Source of the DNA: Sabethes cyaneus
Taxonomy: Eukaryota > Arthropoda > Insecta > Diptera > Culicidae
Reading direction: 5' to 3'
NCBI RefSeq assembly: GCF_943734655.1
Contig: NC_071353.1
Location: 138,793,907 to 138,857,906, forward strand
DNA: 64,000 nt
Part shown: positions 22,441 through 34,483 of the stretch, in pieces
Layout of the letters: every line of letters starts with the position of its first letter
Numbering within the stretch: the first letter of the stretch is position 1
The notes under the pieces: generated by a model
Seen by the model: the letters and a program-made list of their open reading frames with translations, nothing else
Databases searched by the model: none
What the model was told of the DNA's origin: nothing
Made by a program: the position numbers and the translations under genes

Positions 22441-24565
22441 GGGGATATTTTTCAACTGTTGATGAATAATTTTTCTGAAGCAATGCATGATAAAACAATC
22501 CAACATTTTTACAATAGTTCACACCTTTTTCAGAGTCAAAGGCAAAGCCAAAAACACAACAATCCCACGGTGAAACTAGATATGATAGAAAGAAAGTGCC
22601 GAAACGCCATCTGCCGTTGCTTGATTGGCAATATTGGTGCGCCGGGAGAGAGAGAGAGATATAGAGGCAGTGCTGGCTGACTCTGATGGAGGAGAGAGTA
22701 AATTTTTAATGATGTTTCAAAACTTTGATTTCCTCGCTAATAATGATGATGATGATGATGTATTGTAATGGCACTTATTGCCGAACTCAGCATGGAAGCA
22801 GCCAGCACGGCTGTATTACGTGGTGAAGCACTCGGTATCATCACGGTACACGGTCGGTACACACCAAGAGGTCGATGAGTGCAAGAGAAAGAGACTCCTA
22901 CATATTCGGGTCGAGTAACATTTAATCCGTACCGCCCCCCGCTCCCGCCCACGCCACACGCACGGGTGAGACAGGTGCGTTGTTTTCCTTCGGTTGATTA
23001 TGGTCTTACATTTCTCCTCGTGATGGATGGTGAAGGCCGTATTTTGGCGAATTAAAATCAATAGCAGGTATCGGGTTGCACATGTTTCCGCGTACCGAAC
23101 GGAGCTCTGTTTTTGCTATCATTTTGTTTTGGATTGGATTGGATTGGATTTGGGTGCGGTTATAAATTACAGATTCATTCCAAGTATACAATTTTCTAAA
23201 TTCTAAAACCGTAACGGGTTGAACTTGTTAGAAGTGTAATAGCAGCGAAATTAGAACCGATGGATGGTGCGGTGCGTGTAAATTGAATCAAAGGCCAGTG
23301 CGTGTTTTTTCTCGAATATATAACTCAGTTCGTATGCACTTAAATTTTTCATACGATTTGAAGGCGCATGAATAAGAGCCACCAATACATTGCAAAAAAT
23401 AATAAAACTCAAATTTGGATAGTATTTTTAACATGCAAATTCTGGCTAAGCATTAGCAAGTCATAAGAGTAATGCTATATTCTGTTATAAAAATGACCAT
23501 CTGCCGGTTTAGACGAATTAATCCAAATTAATTTATTATTCACTAATAATGGTGAATTTGCTCATCACAAAACAGCCGCTATTTCGAAATGGAACTAGTA
23601 TTATTTCGCTCCAAATCCGTGTTATTATTTGAAAATAATTAGATAGACCGAGTGCGGTGCGTTGCACCCGATCATCGCATCGGAACAGGAAAGCATCTGA
23701 ACGACGATATGCTCAATGTGCATAATTGCTCCGACTAGCTCCAACAAGTGGTCTATGCGTGCCGCTGCGCTGGCTGTAGAGACGAAATTTCGTTGGTCTT
23801 TTTTCCGGTACTCTCGAGGAGAAATGCAGTAGCGAAATCCCATTCGATTCGAACAGCCAAAAAAAAGCGAGGAGTTGGTGAAATGAATTGAATGTATTCA
23901 TCCTATATTTTGATAGTTTCATCTCTTCTCCATCCCGTTTTTTCGCTGTTGATCTCGCTCGGGTCCACACAGATTCCGCGCAAAGACCGACCGAAACTAT
24001 TTCGATTTGTTGGGAAAAAGCGCAGTTAATCGACCTCATGCGTTTTTTTGGTTTGGTTTGGTTTGGTGTGGCTTAATGAAATAGTAGGTTTTCACCAGCA
24101 AGCACTCAATGGTGGTTAGTCAATAAAAACTGCTCGGTAAAACCGTTTCGGAAGCAGCGAACTCATAACTCCGCTAGATGAAAGCAAAAGTTTATTGAGT
24201 CGATAATGGTGATCAAGTTTAGGAGATGTTGTTTTTCACCCGCCGGTGATAGTTGTGTGGAGAGCGCACAAATTTTGGAAAGTTTATAGTACGTTCGACT
24301 TTGTGGCAAGTGGTTACGGTGATGAGGTGATGATCGAACCGTAGTTAGACTACGATTTAAATGGACGGTAATTTTATAGAAATCGAAAAGCATCTTCGGT
24401 TATGTCGGAAGTTTTTTTTTCGAATCACGATAAACAAGTCGTTAACTATGCACTCAGTTCGTTCACTAGACACGAGCTCGTTGAAAACAATACTTCTGAT
24501 TATATTGACGTACACGAAGCGACATATAAATAGTACCGCCATGAACCGTTAAAGCCAAGTCAGCA
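22441..24565. other. Intergenic with microsatellites
   Basis: No gene could be supported. Simple repeats are ATG/GAT units near 22741-22760, GGATT units near 23131-23152 and GGTTT units near 24045-24066. The stretch is freer of recognisable transposons than its neighbours and could contain regulatory DNA, but nothing specific is visible. Confidence 0.4.
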
Positions 24566-24569
24566 AGAT

Positions 24570-26500
24570 AACCCGCAATATGTCCAGAACTACGCGCGAA
24601 TACTGGATGAGCCACCGCCTTCTTCCGACGAGTTAGGTGCTTTGAGGTTTGACAAAGACGGTTAGGGCAGAATACGCTCGGTTATCGGAGAGGCAACTAG
24701 CGAGGCACTAGGTGTTAAGCCTCAGAGAACACAATACATTATTGGTTTGATGGGAAACGCCAACAAGCAGTGGAGAGAAAGAAAATTGCTTGGAAAAATT
24801 ATCTGAGCATTGCCACTAGGGAGAACCTTGCCAAATATCGACGAACTAGGAACCATTTGACCATGGGCCTGAGGAGTAAAAATGCCAAAGAGATCGCAAA
24901 GAATTACCTAACGACACGCGCAAGTTTTACGAAAAGTTGAACCAATCTCGTAGAGGCTACACACCGAAACTTGACATGTGTAGGGAATCTAATCACAAAC
25001 GAACGCGAGGTGGTCGATATGTGGAGACAGTTCTTCGATGATCGTCTCAATGGTGAAGTTGTGCAAGGAGGCGAAACGGTAGTTAACCTAGGATTTCCTA
25101 TGGAAGATAGTAATGTCTCAGCACCTGATCTCCAAAAAGTCAAACGAGAAATTAGGTTACTGAAGACCAACAAAGCCGCTAGTAAGGGCCGCCTACCAGC
25201 AGAGCTTTCTAAATATGGCCGTGAAACGCTCGCAACAGCTCTATAGGGTAATGTCCAAGATTTGGTAGGAAAAGGAGCTAGCGGAGGAATGGATGGAAGA
25301 AGTGATCGGCTCAATTGCTGCAACTACCGCAGTATAACGCTGGTAAACGAAGCCTACTCTCCCAGATCCTGTTACGCCGGCTGTCAACGATAACACAAGG
25401 TTTCGTAGTGAGTCACCAGGCGATTCAACATCCGATAGATCTTGCAGAAATGTCGGGAGTACAACTGGCCCACGCATCATATCCGAATTGACTTCAAAGC
25501 AGCATACGATATAGTCGTTCGATACCAGCTATGACAGATAATGCAGGAACACGGGTTTCCAGGTAAACTGATGCGACTGATTAGAGCTACATTGGATCGA
25601 GTGATGTGTTTCGTGCGCATCTCGGGGACACTCTCGAGTCCCTTTGACACGCGGGTTGAACCAAGATGACGACATCGCTCCTGATGGGATGATCCGACGA
25701 GCGGCCATCGAAACGAGAGGCACGGTTTTCACCAAAAGAGTAGCCAACTTCCAGGCTTTGCAGTTGACTTGCCAGTTATCATTGCCAGAAGAAACCTTGC
25801 GACGGCGGAGGCAATCTACGCCAGACCGAAAGTGGAGTCTAGGAGAATTGGACTAAAAATAATTGCGACGAAGAACAAATACATGAAAGGAAGAGGGTCA
25901 AAAGAAACAAACGCGCGCCTTCCACGAACGGCAACCGCTGACGGTAACGAACTAGAAGTGGTAGATGAATTCGTGTATTTGGGATTGCTGGTGACCGCGG
26001 GCAACAACATTAGTAAGAAGATTCAGCGGCGCATTCAAGCGGGAAATAGGGCCTACTTTGCCCTTCGCTACGATCAAGAAGCATACGCCGCAGTACGAAG
26101 CTGACATTGTACAAAATCCTTTACAGACTGGTAGTTCTTTATGGACCTGAAGCTGTGCCGCTACTCACGAAGGACGTGCGCGCCCTTGCCGTGTTCGAGC
26201 GAAAGGTGCTGCGGACGATATTTGGCGGAGTACAAACTGAAAGCGGAGAGTGACTGGAGGCATATGAATAACGAACTGTAGGCACTGCTTAGAGAGATTA
26301 CCATCGTTCATCTGGCGAAAGGCGGCGAACGCGAAGCTGCTAAAAAATGTGAGAAAATCCTCTAGTTGAATACGTGGGAATCGATGTACGATCGGCACCG
26401 CAGATCGGCTTTTGATGAATGAGAATGAAGCACTCATCTCATCGCCTCTCTTCCAACAGACGAAATTGAATTTGTAGCAGACAACAAATCACAAAACGTA
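24570..26500 (+). pseudogene. Decayed RTE-like LINE
   Basis: Broken + strand frames read in order. They start with a linker (REYWMSHRL at 24595; GERKKIAWKNY at 24772) and then the pre-palm block with EREVVDMWRQFFDDRLNGE (25009-25065). LKTNKAASKGRLPAEL (25157-25205) and palm motif A (RIDFKAAYDIVVRYQL near 25490) follow. Next come HGFPGKLMRLIRATLD (25552-25600) and a thumb with LEVVDEFVYLGLLVTAGNN (25951-26008) followed by RRIQAGNRAYFALR. A FADD-like box could not be found and may be deleted (about 25650-25790). It belongs to the same family as 660-2105 (minus). It is non-functional. Confidence 0.8.
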
Positions 26501-26739
26501 TACAGTCGATAGATGATCCGTAGATGGGCTGGATCAAGCTCAAAACCGGTTAGCGTAAAAGGTGCTATTAATGTTTTGTAAGAACCGTAAGCGTCGTGTC
26601 TTGTTTGTCCGTGTTAAGTTGTTCTTACGTTAAGCAACTAGGTCAATTTATAAGTTGATATTAATCATTACCTTACCTCTCATTTTGTTATAATACTTGC
26701 TGACCCGGCAAACTTCGTACTGCCATAAATTATACTAAA

Positions 26740-26965
26740 TGGAAGAAGCATAGCCTTGGTGCTACAGTTCGCATTTGGAACTTGACCTACTGCTTTCTGT
26801 TTGAACGATTTCGTGGCCGGTTGTTTTAGCGCAGGTAGCTTGCGGGGTTGCTGCTGCGATTATATTGCCTTTTTCAGCCTCTTTTAGTCCAGATTCGAAC
26901 ACGCAACGACTGGTTTGTGAAGCTAGTGTCGTACGCACCTCGATGTCAACTGTGAGGCTTTTTTT
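26740..26965 (-). mobile_element. tRNA-derived SINE, copy B
   Basis: On the minus strand a tRNA-like head (about 26965-26880) carries a B-box-like GTTCGAATC (26892-26900). A body follows with ACAACCGGCCACGAAATCG (about 26808-26830) that matches the other SINE copy at 61.06-61.27 kb. Both have a GGCT(T/A)TGCTT-like ending. No functional tRNA can be folded with confidence, so this is a SINE and not a tRNA gene. Confidence 0.65.
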
Positions 26966-26979
26966 AACTAAATGTCATT

Positions 26980-27030
26980 AATTGCAAATTGTAAATTGTA
27001 AATGTAAATTGTAAATAAATTATAAACATT
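26980..27030. repeat. AAATTGTAAATT tandem repeat
   Basis: Short tandem units of the type AATTGTAA, repeated four to five times. Low-complexity sequence next to the SINE. Confidence 0.6.
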
Positions 27031-27039
27031 ATGTATAAA

Positions 27040-28395
27040 TCAGATTTTCTGCTCATCGGCGGGAAAGACGGACATGGGTATGAAATGGGGAAGGCAAATG
27101 AGGAGCGTCCAATATAGCTCTAGCTATCCCAAGCCCCTACCTAGCGCCTCCACGTGACCATACCCGGTAATGCTCTATTGAGTAGCCAAGTTAGGAGGTG
27201 CGATACTGGGTGGTTCCCGGCTGCCTGATCTGAAAATCGAGGTTTTGGGCAGACGGCGAAGCCACACGACCTTGTTAATAGGTAAGCATAAAATAAGTTA
27301 TTTTAATTATTTTTATCGTTTTAGCTTATGAAGCAGCTCCTGCTATATAGTGAAAACTTTGGCCAATAAGAATGTTAACACTACACATGGATATTGGATA
27401 CCAGAAGAAAAAATTAAATTAATTATTAGATGCACTTTATGGAAACCAAAAAGAAGCAACTCTATTCCATTCGAAGGACTGCTGGTGAGATTGTTCTATT
27501 TTTACTCATATATACCACATTTCATAAACAAACTAGAATCGGGAAGAGAGAGGGACCATCAGAGCACTTGTTTGAAGCGGTGGGCCTAGGGAGAGTGAAA
27601 CAGTCAACTTTCTAGTGTTAATCTTGGCCCGATTAACAACACATCGTGGATAATGAGCGGGCTCTTCTCCCCACCTGCTGGAGTCATTCTGCATTAAGAC
27701 GGTTTTTTCAACGATTGACTCAGGCGACTTAGCCCTTGGAAGGAGATTCTCTAAATCCCTGGTACGTGTAAGTGATGTTGCTTATCGACCAATTCCCTTT
27801 TGGCCCTTCATACAAGAGTTGGGAAGCATGACCAATCGTTGAATATGTTCAACTCTTTTGACATGATAGGCTCATTGCTGTGAACGGATATTCTGCTAAG
27901 GCAGGTGGTAGTACCATATAGTCGGTAGTCGCAAAAAGGTATCACGCGTCGTCGAATTATTAGTATTAAGAAAGATTAACATATTTCATATGTATTTAGG
28001 AAAGAATTGGTTTGGGAAAACCCCCTTCCCGATCCTCCTTTTGAGCGAGGAAAAAAATGGTTCCCTTCAACATTTTAATTGGTGACGCATTAATCGTTTC
28101 TAAAAGTTAGCCTATTCTAACTGTTATATGACTTCTGGTTTATAACATTTATAATATGTAAGTATTTGCAAGGTTTAATCATTGTTGGGCAAAATGAGTT
28201 CTAAATTTTTGTGTCCGTCTTTCCCGACTTGGATACCATTTTTTCAAACTTCAATAACTTTTTACTGAATATTCAAAAATTCACCAGGCTTTCAATGGAT
28301 ATTCATTGAAGATTCAAACTAACGAAATGCCGTCGATATAGCATGAAAATATTGTTTTTCAACGATTTACCAGCTATTTTCTACACACACAAAAT
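27040..28395. other. Intergenic; possible non-coding part of a LINE
   Basis: No coding frame is supported. The stretch 27110-27290 (with TAGCGCCTCCACGTGACC and GGTGGTTCCCGGCTGCC) feels like the untranslated leader of a mosquito LINE, but this is only from memory and no protein part follows. Confidence 0.25.
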
Positions 28396-28397
28396 TA

Positions 28398-28723
28398 CAC
28401 TGAAGTCGCTTTTTACGCGGTTTTTTTTACGCGACGCTTTCAACGCGGTTTTTGGAATTTACGCGGTTTTTTACGCGGTTTTTACGCGGTTTTTTTTACG
28501 CGGTTTTCGGAATTTACGCGGATGTGCTCAAAACGTCTATTTTTTCGCGTAGTGTTGAAATCCACAAAGTTTTTTTTTACGCGAAATTTTGGTTTTTTTT
28601 TTACGCGGTTTTCAGAATTTACGCGGTTTTCGGAATTTACGCGGTTTTTTTACGCGGTTTTCGGAATTTACGCGGTTTTGATTTACGCGGGACGTATCCT
28701 GCGCGTAAAAAGCGACTTGAGTG
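28398..28723. mobile_element. MITE with internal TTTACGCGG tandem repeats, copy 2
   Basis: The same element as at 18499-18767, better preserved. The left end is CACTGAAGTCGCTTTTTACG and the right end GCGTAAAAAGCGACTTGAGTG, each flanked by TA (28396-28397, 28724-28725). The internal array of CGGAATTTACGCGGTTTT units is longer here. Open frames crossing it (28343-28841) are repeats of FTRF/YAVF caused by the array and are not genes. Confidence 0.9.
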
Positions 28724-28769
28724 TACATCGGTTAGCGCATCTACGTATTTTTTCTTTGTGTTGCTTATA

Positions 28770-29035
28770 AACAATACGTTAATTTGTTTTTATAAAACCA
28801 ATTGCCTGTGGGCTCTACATCCTACAAAACTCGAAAAATGAGTGTACGAGTGGTGTTAACGCTTCAAATACGAAACAGAAATGGAAATTCAAACAATGTA
28901 ATTTCTGAAAATCGGCAAAAAATCCCATTCATTTTTGTATTTTTTTTCGTAGGTTTTTGCAAGGAAAATAATAACGTCTATATGAAAAGCAAGAATAGCT
29001 ATGGTTTTCACATTTAAACTTTAAGTAAAAATGCA
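28770..29035. repeat. Dispersed repeat shared with 18880-19185
   Basis: Second copy of the repeat described at 18880, again just to the right of a MITE copy. It contains the same blocks (GTTAATTTGTTTTT, GAAATGGAAATTCAAACA, AAAAGCAAGAATAG). Confidence 0.7.
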
Positions 29036-29039
29036 TTTT

Positions 29040-32000
29040 TTTTTGGTCGAATAAAAAAATCACTGCTATTAGTAGGAAATGAAAGCTTCCAAATGACTCT
29101 TTATAGTGACAAATCTACTGATCATCACACTAGCGACAAATGAACAAAATTGAGGATATGAACGATACATTTCAATTGCACACGGATAGAAATTTAATCT
29201 CCAAAATGCGCAAAATGACTCATGATATCACGAACTTCTTGCAGTACACCACAACGCAAGATCATGAACTATTACTCATGATTTTGTGCTGCCTGATATG
29301 GCAGTTTAGTCATGATTTGACAGCAATTCAAACTTCATGATTTCATGACTTTATTCATGGTATCGGAATCAAATTTCTCTCCGTGCAGGTTTTATGCGAA
29401 ACAGATTATGGGCCTCAATTACAGTTTGACTCAATCAGCTGTTCATGTGATGATACGCTCCTAAATGGATGTTTTTGATGCATTGCATTAAATTTGCAAA
29501 ACAATCCATCAGAGCGCCAAGTCCCGTTCGACTGGGAAACGGAGCACCAACAGGTGTAAAAAACAAGCTGTATACCTAACACTAATCACGAGCGTCAGCG
29601 TGGCTGCCCGGCTTCGGAGTACACCACCCAATTATGTCAGCAGAGCCGATTTGAGTGCAAACTGAAATGTGTTACGCAATGTCCACTTAGCACCCTTCCA
29701 CACACATCTCTTCAGTCTTCAACATCTTTCTTGGCTTGGCTGTGCAATGTCGCCATCATACCCCAGAAATAGAGCGTTGCAGCGCCCAGCTTAGGCTGCG
29801 TTCTCTGATTACATCTCGAGATTTGCCGTTTTGCGGTCTAATTTTATCCAAAGACGGCAGCAGCCGCAGCAACGCCGGGGTACACGGAACTCGTTCACAT
29901 CATCATCATCATCACCGTCATAGTGAACGGTTGCCACTGAAAGGCGAATTTATTCTTGTGGCTTAGACAGCCGGTCGTCACGTAGAGCCCGCAATGAAAC
30001 GGGGGGAAGGGACTCGAAAATGAGCAAACATTTACACTAGCTGGGTGTCCCACGATGACGACGGATGGGCCACGCAGCGACAATTCCGTCACCAAAACAA
30101 TCGGATGACCTTTATGTCCGTCGGTACGTTATGTCCGGCGTACGCGTGTTTCTATCTATTTATCTATCCGACTAATTTTTACAACCGCAGCGAGCCGATG
30201 CCCATAAAGCGGACAAACAAGCGTTCGTTTATGTTTAATGTTTGAAAGCGGTAGTAATAATCACCAGAAAACCTTTATTTCTAAGCATCTTCCGCGCGAG
30301 ACGTGCTCACGGGACGAAAGTGATTTGCATAGCTTGGTGTAGTTAACCAATTCGTCGGTGGCGATTAGGTTTTATGATCGGCTCACGGGAGACAACTGAA
30401 CAGATGTTTTAAAAAGGAAAGTTTTACTACCCCAAATGAAGATGTTTCCCAGCTGGGCATGCATTTGACGGGGGGCCTATAGAATTCGAATCATCAAATG
30501 GTGGTCGGTGAGAAATCCAAAAGTGAGCAAACCCGGCAGGCATTTACGTTCCACGCTTGGAACCTGGAACTTCGTCTTAAGAAGCTACCTAGGGTTGCGA
30601 ACATATTGGTATCGATATGAAAATAATATTCATCTGTACCGAGCCCCGAGCCAAGTGTAGGTTCGTGGTGTTCATAACAATGCAATGTATACAGAGCAGG
30701 GCAATTCCAAGGCTATTAATGCGTTTTTTCGTTCATTCTTTTCACGGTGTAAAGATGTCTATAGACAATCCGGCGTTACCGCGTTGTGCTGATTTAAAAA
30801 ATGGTCATGGCCCTTAATTAATCTATTGTGCGTCTTAATATGGTATGAATCGGCAGGCCGAGACTTCCGCCTATAAGCTCCGATTGTTGTAATGAATCTT
30901 CGACCTGTTGGGACGAAAGGGCTTTGTCACTTTTTTTCTAGAAATAAATAACCTGTGGAGCAAGGCGATCACAAATAAAATAGTTTGAGAAAAACACCTC
31001 GCCAAAGTCTTTATCGTCATCGATTGGCCTTATTTTACTAAAACTCGAGCCCACGACCACTCGTGTGTCAAAGCAGACTCAGTAAGAAAGTTTACCCTGA
31101 TACTCCTCATACGCCCGCCACTTGCTTCTGTTTACACTCATATCCAGCACTCGAACCAGTGTTTGCTGTTTCTGGAATAATGCGAGCGCTCATTGTTCGA
31201 CAAGTGATCTTATTGCTAATTTTGATTACTTGAAACTGTATTTTTCACTATCTCTGATACAAGATGCACAGCTGGTGTTGTACGAACCAACAAATATCTG
31301 CACTAATTTCAATGGCCTGCCATTGAATTTGTTTGTTGTTTTTAGCTTTAAAATGCTGATATCCGTATAATGCAATCAGTCAGTTTGATTGCATCGTTTT
31401 TTCAATCTCTATTTTGTAACAGCATCCAAATGATGAAAAATAATACAGCTGAGTATTTCAGTGCATTGCGGAACAAACTTGAGGCAGTAAAACGCCGCTT
31501 CTGTAAAAAATCTACCGGTGGCTTCAAGCTATAGACTAATAAATTTCCTTCCTTCTAAGTAAATCATTTGAGAGAATAATTGTTAACAGAATGACGTCAC
31601 ACATAAATGAAATTCAAATTTTGCAGATGAACCATTTGGTTTTAGAGATGGGCACTACTCATAAAATGCTCAGAGTTACTAATTTGGTATGCGCCAATAA
31701 AGCCGACGGCCATTCTACAATGTTTGGAAGGTTTAAGCACTGACGAACTGACATGACACATCGAAGAAAACCCTTTAAAAACCATCGTCCTACACATTTT
31801 GCTTGCACACTAGCACCCTCTGTTATGCATGTTGCGGAGTAGCTTGCATTTGCAGGGTTTTATGCTGTAGGGGTTTTACATTTGTATGGTTTTATACTGA
31901 AAACTCGTGAAACCGTGGTGTGGCCATGTTGCGAAACATGCTTTTTTGAAAAATGAGTGATTTTTGATTGGACGATGGAATTAACGCGAGTGTCTCGTCT

Positions 32001-32090
32001 GTTTGTCTGTGGTTTAACCATGAAATTGCTAAATTTTATTTTACAATCTACATAGTAAAAATTTCACTAAATCGTTCAACTTTTCGATCT
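29040..32090. other. Intergenic, little recognised
   Basis: No gene is supported. A CATCATCATCATCATCACC microsatellite lies near 29899. At 30893-30940 a single fragment (GACCTGTTGGGACGAAAGGG and CTTTGTCAC) matches the satellite unit at 35.2 kb. The 29.6-30.1 kb part is GC-richer and could be regulatory. Confidence 0.3.
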
Positions 32091-32094
32091 TTAC

Positions 32095-32400
32095 AGGTAT
32101 CACAATTTTAAATCTGATAATCTTCCTGCAGGTGTGCCTCAAGGCTCGGTCCTGCGTCCAATCCTGTGCAACATACACACATCTGATCTTGCTGAATTAC
32201 CGGCTGGCTGCACTAAGTCGATACAAGCATTTCCGTAAAAGGAAAAAGTCTTCGTGTCATATGTAGTCGACTGCAGAAAAGCTTGGATATTTTTTCCAAA
32301 TACTTGAAAAAGTGGAAAATTGCTCTCAATACTTCTAAAACGCAATTAATTTTTTTTCCTCATAAGCCAAGAGCTTCGTCCCTCATGCCAAACAATAATC
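32095..32400 (+). pseudogene. Jockey-like LINE reverse transcriptase fragment
   Basis: Broken + strand frames give LPAGVPQGSVLRPILCNI and HTSDLAELPAGCTKS (32120-32220), matching the PQGSVLGPxLYN motif before the catalytic box. Then come pieces like VFVSYVVDCRKAWIFF and KWKIALNTSKTQLIFFPHKP (32300-32370). The catalytic box itself is deleted at the frameshift near 32225. Jockey-clade assignment is from memory. Confidence 0.75.
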
Positions 32401-33750
32401 ACATTATCAAGTTATCATCACATTAACAAGTCATTGTGCCAAATGAACATTATCCAAATGAAGCAATAAATCTATTAGTTTTATAATGCTTTGGAAATGG
32501 CTATATTTAGGCCGAGCAGATTTTTTGCTACTGTTATCAGTGCTCGAAAAAATTGACAGCGCACTTTAGTTTTTCCCCTGGTTTTATCTGTCAGCCTACA
32601 GACATGGCTACTGAACTGCGGACAGTGTTTGTCTTTCTCAGTTTTCTACTCTTCAAAACGAATTCATTCGTGAATTGCAGTGCTGAATGATTGCTCGACT
32701 AACTTGTTAGCCAACTTTCTTGCTCTTGGGGCTAATATTTTAGTTCTCAAAGTTTAGTTTTTTAAGCTGTCAGCTTTTTGAAATCAACTAAAACCTAGCT
32801 GAAGGAAGTTATTTAAAACTTCGGAGCAATGTTTACGTTTGTTGTAAATTCGTTTGCCATTGTCGGCAGTTTAAAATGAATGAATGAATGATTCACATTT
32901 GATTTCATTCACTATTGTCGAGAATGACTGAATGTATAGAGAACAACACGAAAATGAACGCAAAAGATTCGCTCGAATCGTTGATTTCAGATTGGCAAAT
33001 GGTGAGTTCATTTCATCTGTACTAGAAATAGCAAAGAATCTGCAGTATATTGGATCAATTCAGGTGTATTGCATAAATTGAATATGAGATTTCTAAGCAC
33101 TGGCTGTTATAAGCAAATAGAATTCTTCGCCGAAAACATATTTATTTTGCTGGGCTATACTGTTATTCTAGCATTTTTTCTTGACTCTTAAACAAACATT
33201 TTAGCTATTTCATCAAAGTAAAGCGTAAGCGAGAAAATAAAAATTAAAAAATATAATTTTGCTTGTTTCGATGGTGCGTTCAGTAGCGACTCTTGGACGT
33301 TTAGCTTCAACTGTTCAACCAGCAAAAAATACAAATCAATATGCAGCTTTTATTATCGCATTTCTAAATATTTAAAGCTTAAGCTAACAAGCATATTTAA
33401 ACCATTATTTAAATAACAACGGAATACGAACCGAAAACTTTTTGTTCAATGAACCTATTGAATCACATTCAAGAATAACAACTTTACTGCGATGTACGCA
33501 CATGATAACAAATAGTCTTACAACTTTGCAGAACACCCCAAGCAATATGTGGTAGCAAGTTGTTCAATGATATCGCTGAACCAGCAAATGAGAAAATTTT
33601 GCGTATGATACATGCAGATATGGCAACCTCGCTCTGTTTTTATATCGAGCAGAAATTGTTTCACATTCTTTTTTCGCCTCCTTCATTGATACTGAAAAAG
33701 CACCAGGAACAATAGACCGTAAAACAGTTTTTTTTTGGTTTTTCTGTGTA
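32401..33750. other. Intergenic, AT-rich, nothing recognised
   Basis: AT-rich sequence with short ATGA repeats near 32875-32895. No gene or clear transposon. Confidence 0.3.
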
Positions 33751-34009
33751 GGGTAAGTTAACCTATAGTGGATCCGTTACCTATAATGAACCTCGGGTAC
33801 AATTTCGGCGTTTAATAATTTTAACTTATTATTTCTGAGGATATTTAACATGAAGCAGAAAATATTAAACAGAACTCACATTTTATTTTATAAAATTTTT
33901 GCTACATTTAATTATAAATGCCTTAAAATCGGCATTTTCAACAAGTGAGGATCCATCATATGGTCAACAATGCAAAATATGTCACCATTAGTGGACGCTC
34001 TCCATGCAA

Positions 34010-34389
34010 CCCAGCCAGCACCAACTCGTATATCAATGTACGAAAACTATCGTAAATATCTCTTAACAAATTCGGATTCGTAAATAAAGCCTAATAAAGC
34101 GCGCACAAGTTGATATTCTATCATTTACATATAATGCTGGTAACTGACAAACATACGATTTTCAGCACAAAGTCGTATAGCTGCATGTAGCTGGTCGCGC
34201 TTAATCGGATCTTATCGTATTGAAATACTCATATAAGTGTATCGCTCAAAATTATTCCTCAGTGCGTATATCGCCTCCAAAATAGTACGGATAAGCGGCT
34301 TTTACGCGTCAAATACGATTTTGTTGAATACGTATCAGTACGTAAATCTTATTTGTAATCTAATTATACATATGAAAATGCTGACTGGG
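34010..34389. mobile_element. MITE with CCCAGYCAGCA ends
   Basis: Left end CCCAGCCAGCACCAACTCG, right end (reverse) TCCCAGTCAGCAT. The inside is rich in TACGA/TCGTA words and has no coding frame. A fragment of the same left end (about 57 bp, including TACGAAAACTATCGTAAAT) recurs at 37097-37153. Confidence 0.65.
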
Positions 34390-34483
34390 AATATACACTA
34401 AAATTCCTATAACGGACCCGGTCGTTATCCTATTGTAATAGGATAAAATTAGTTCCAGCACTTCAATTTTTAATGTAAAAATC

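Noticed and set aside
27110..27290. A known LINE leader sequence
   Set aside because: It seemed familiar, but no coding part follows and I cannot name the element with confidence; left as unassigned intergenic DNA.
28343..28841. Overlapping + strand frames with repeated FTRF and YAVF
   Set aside because: They are translations of the TTTACGCGG tandem array of a MITE.
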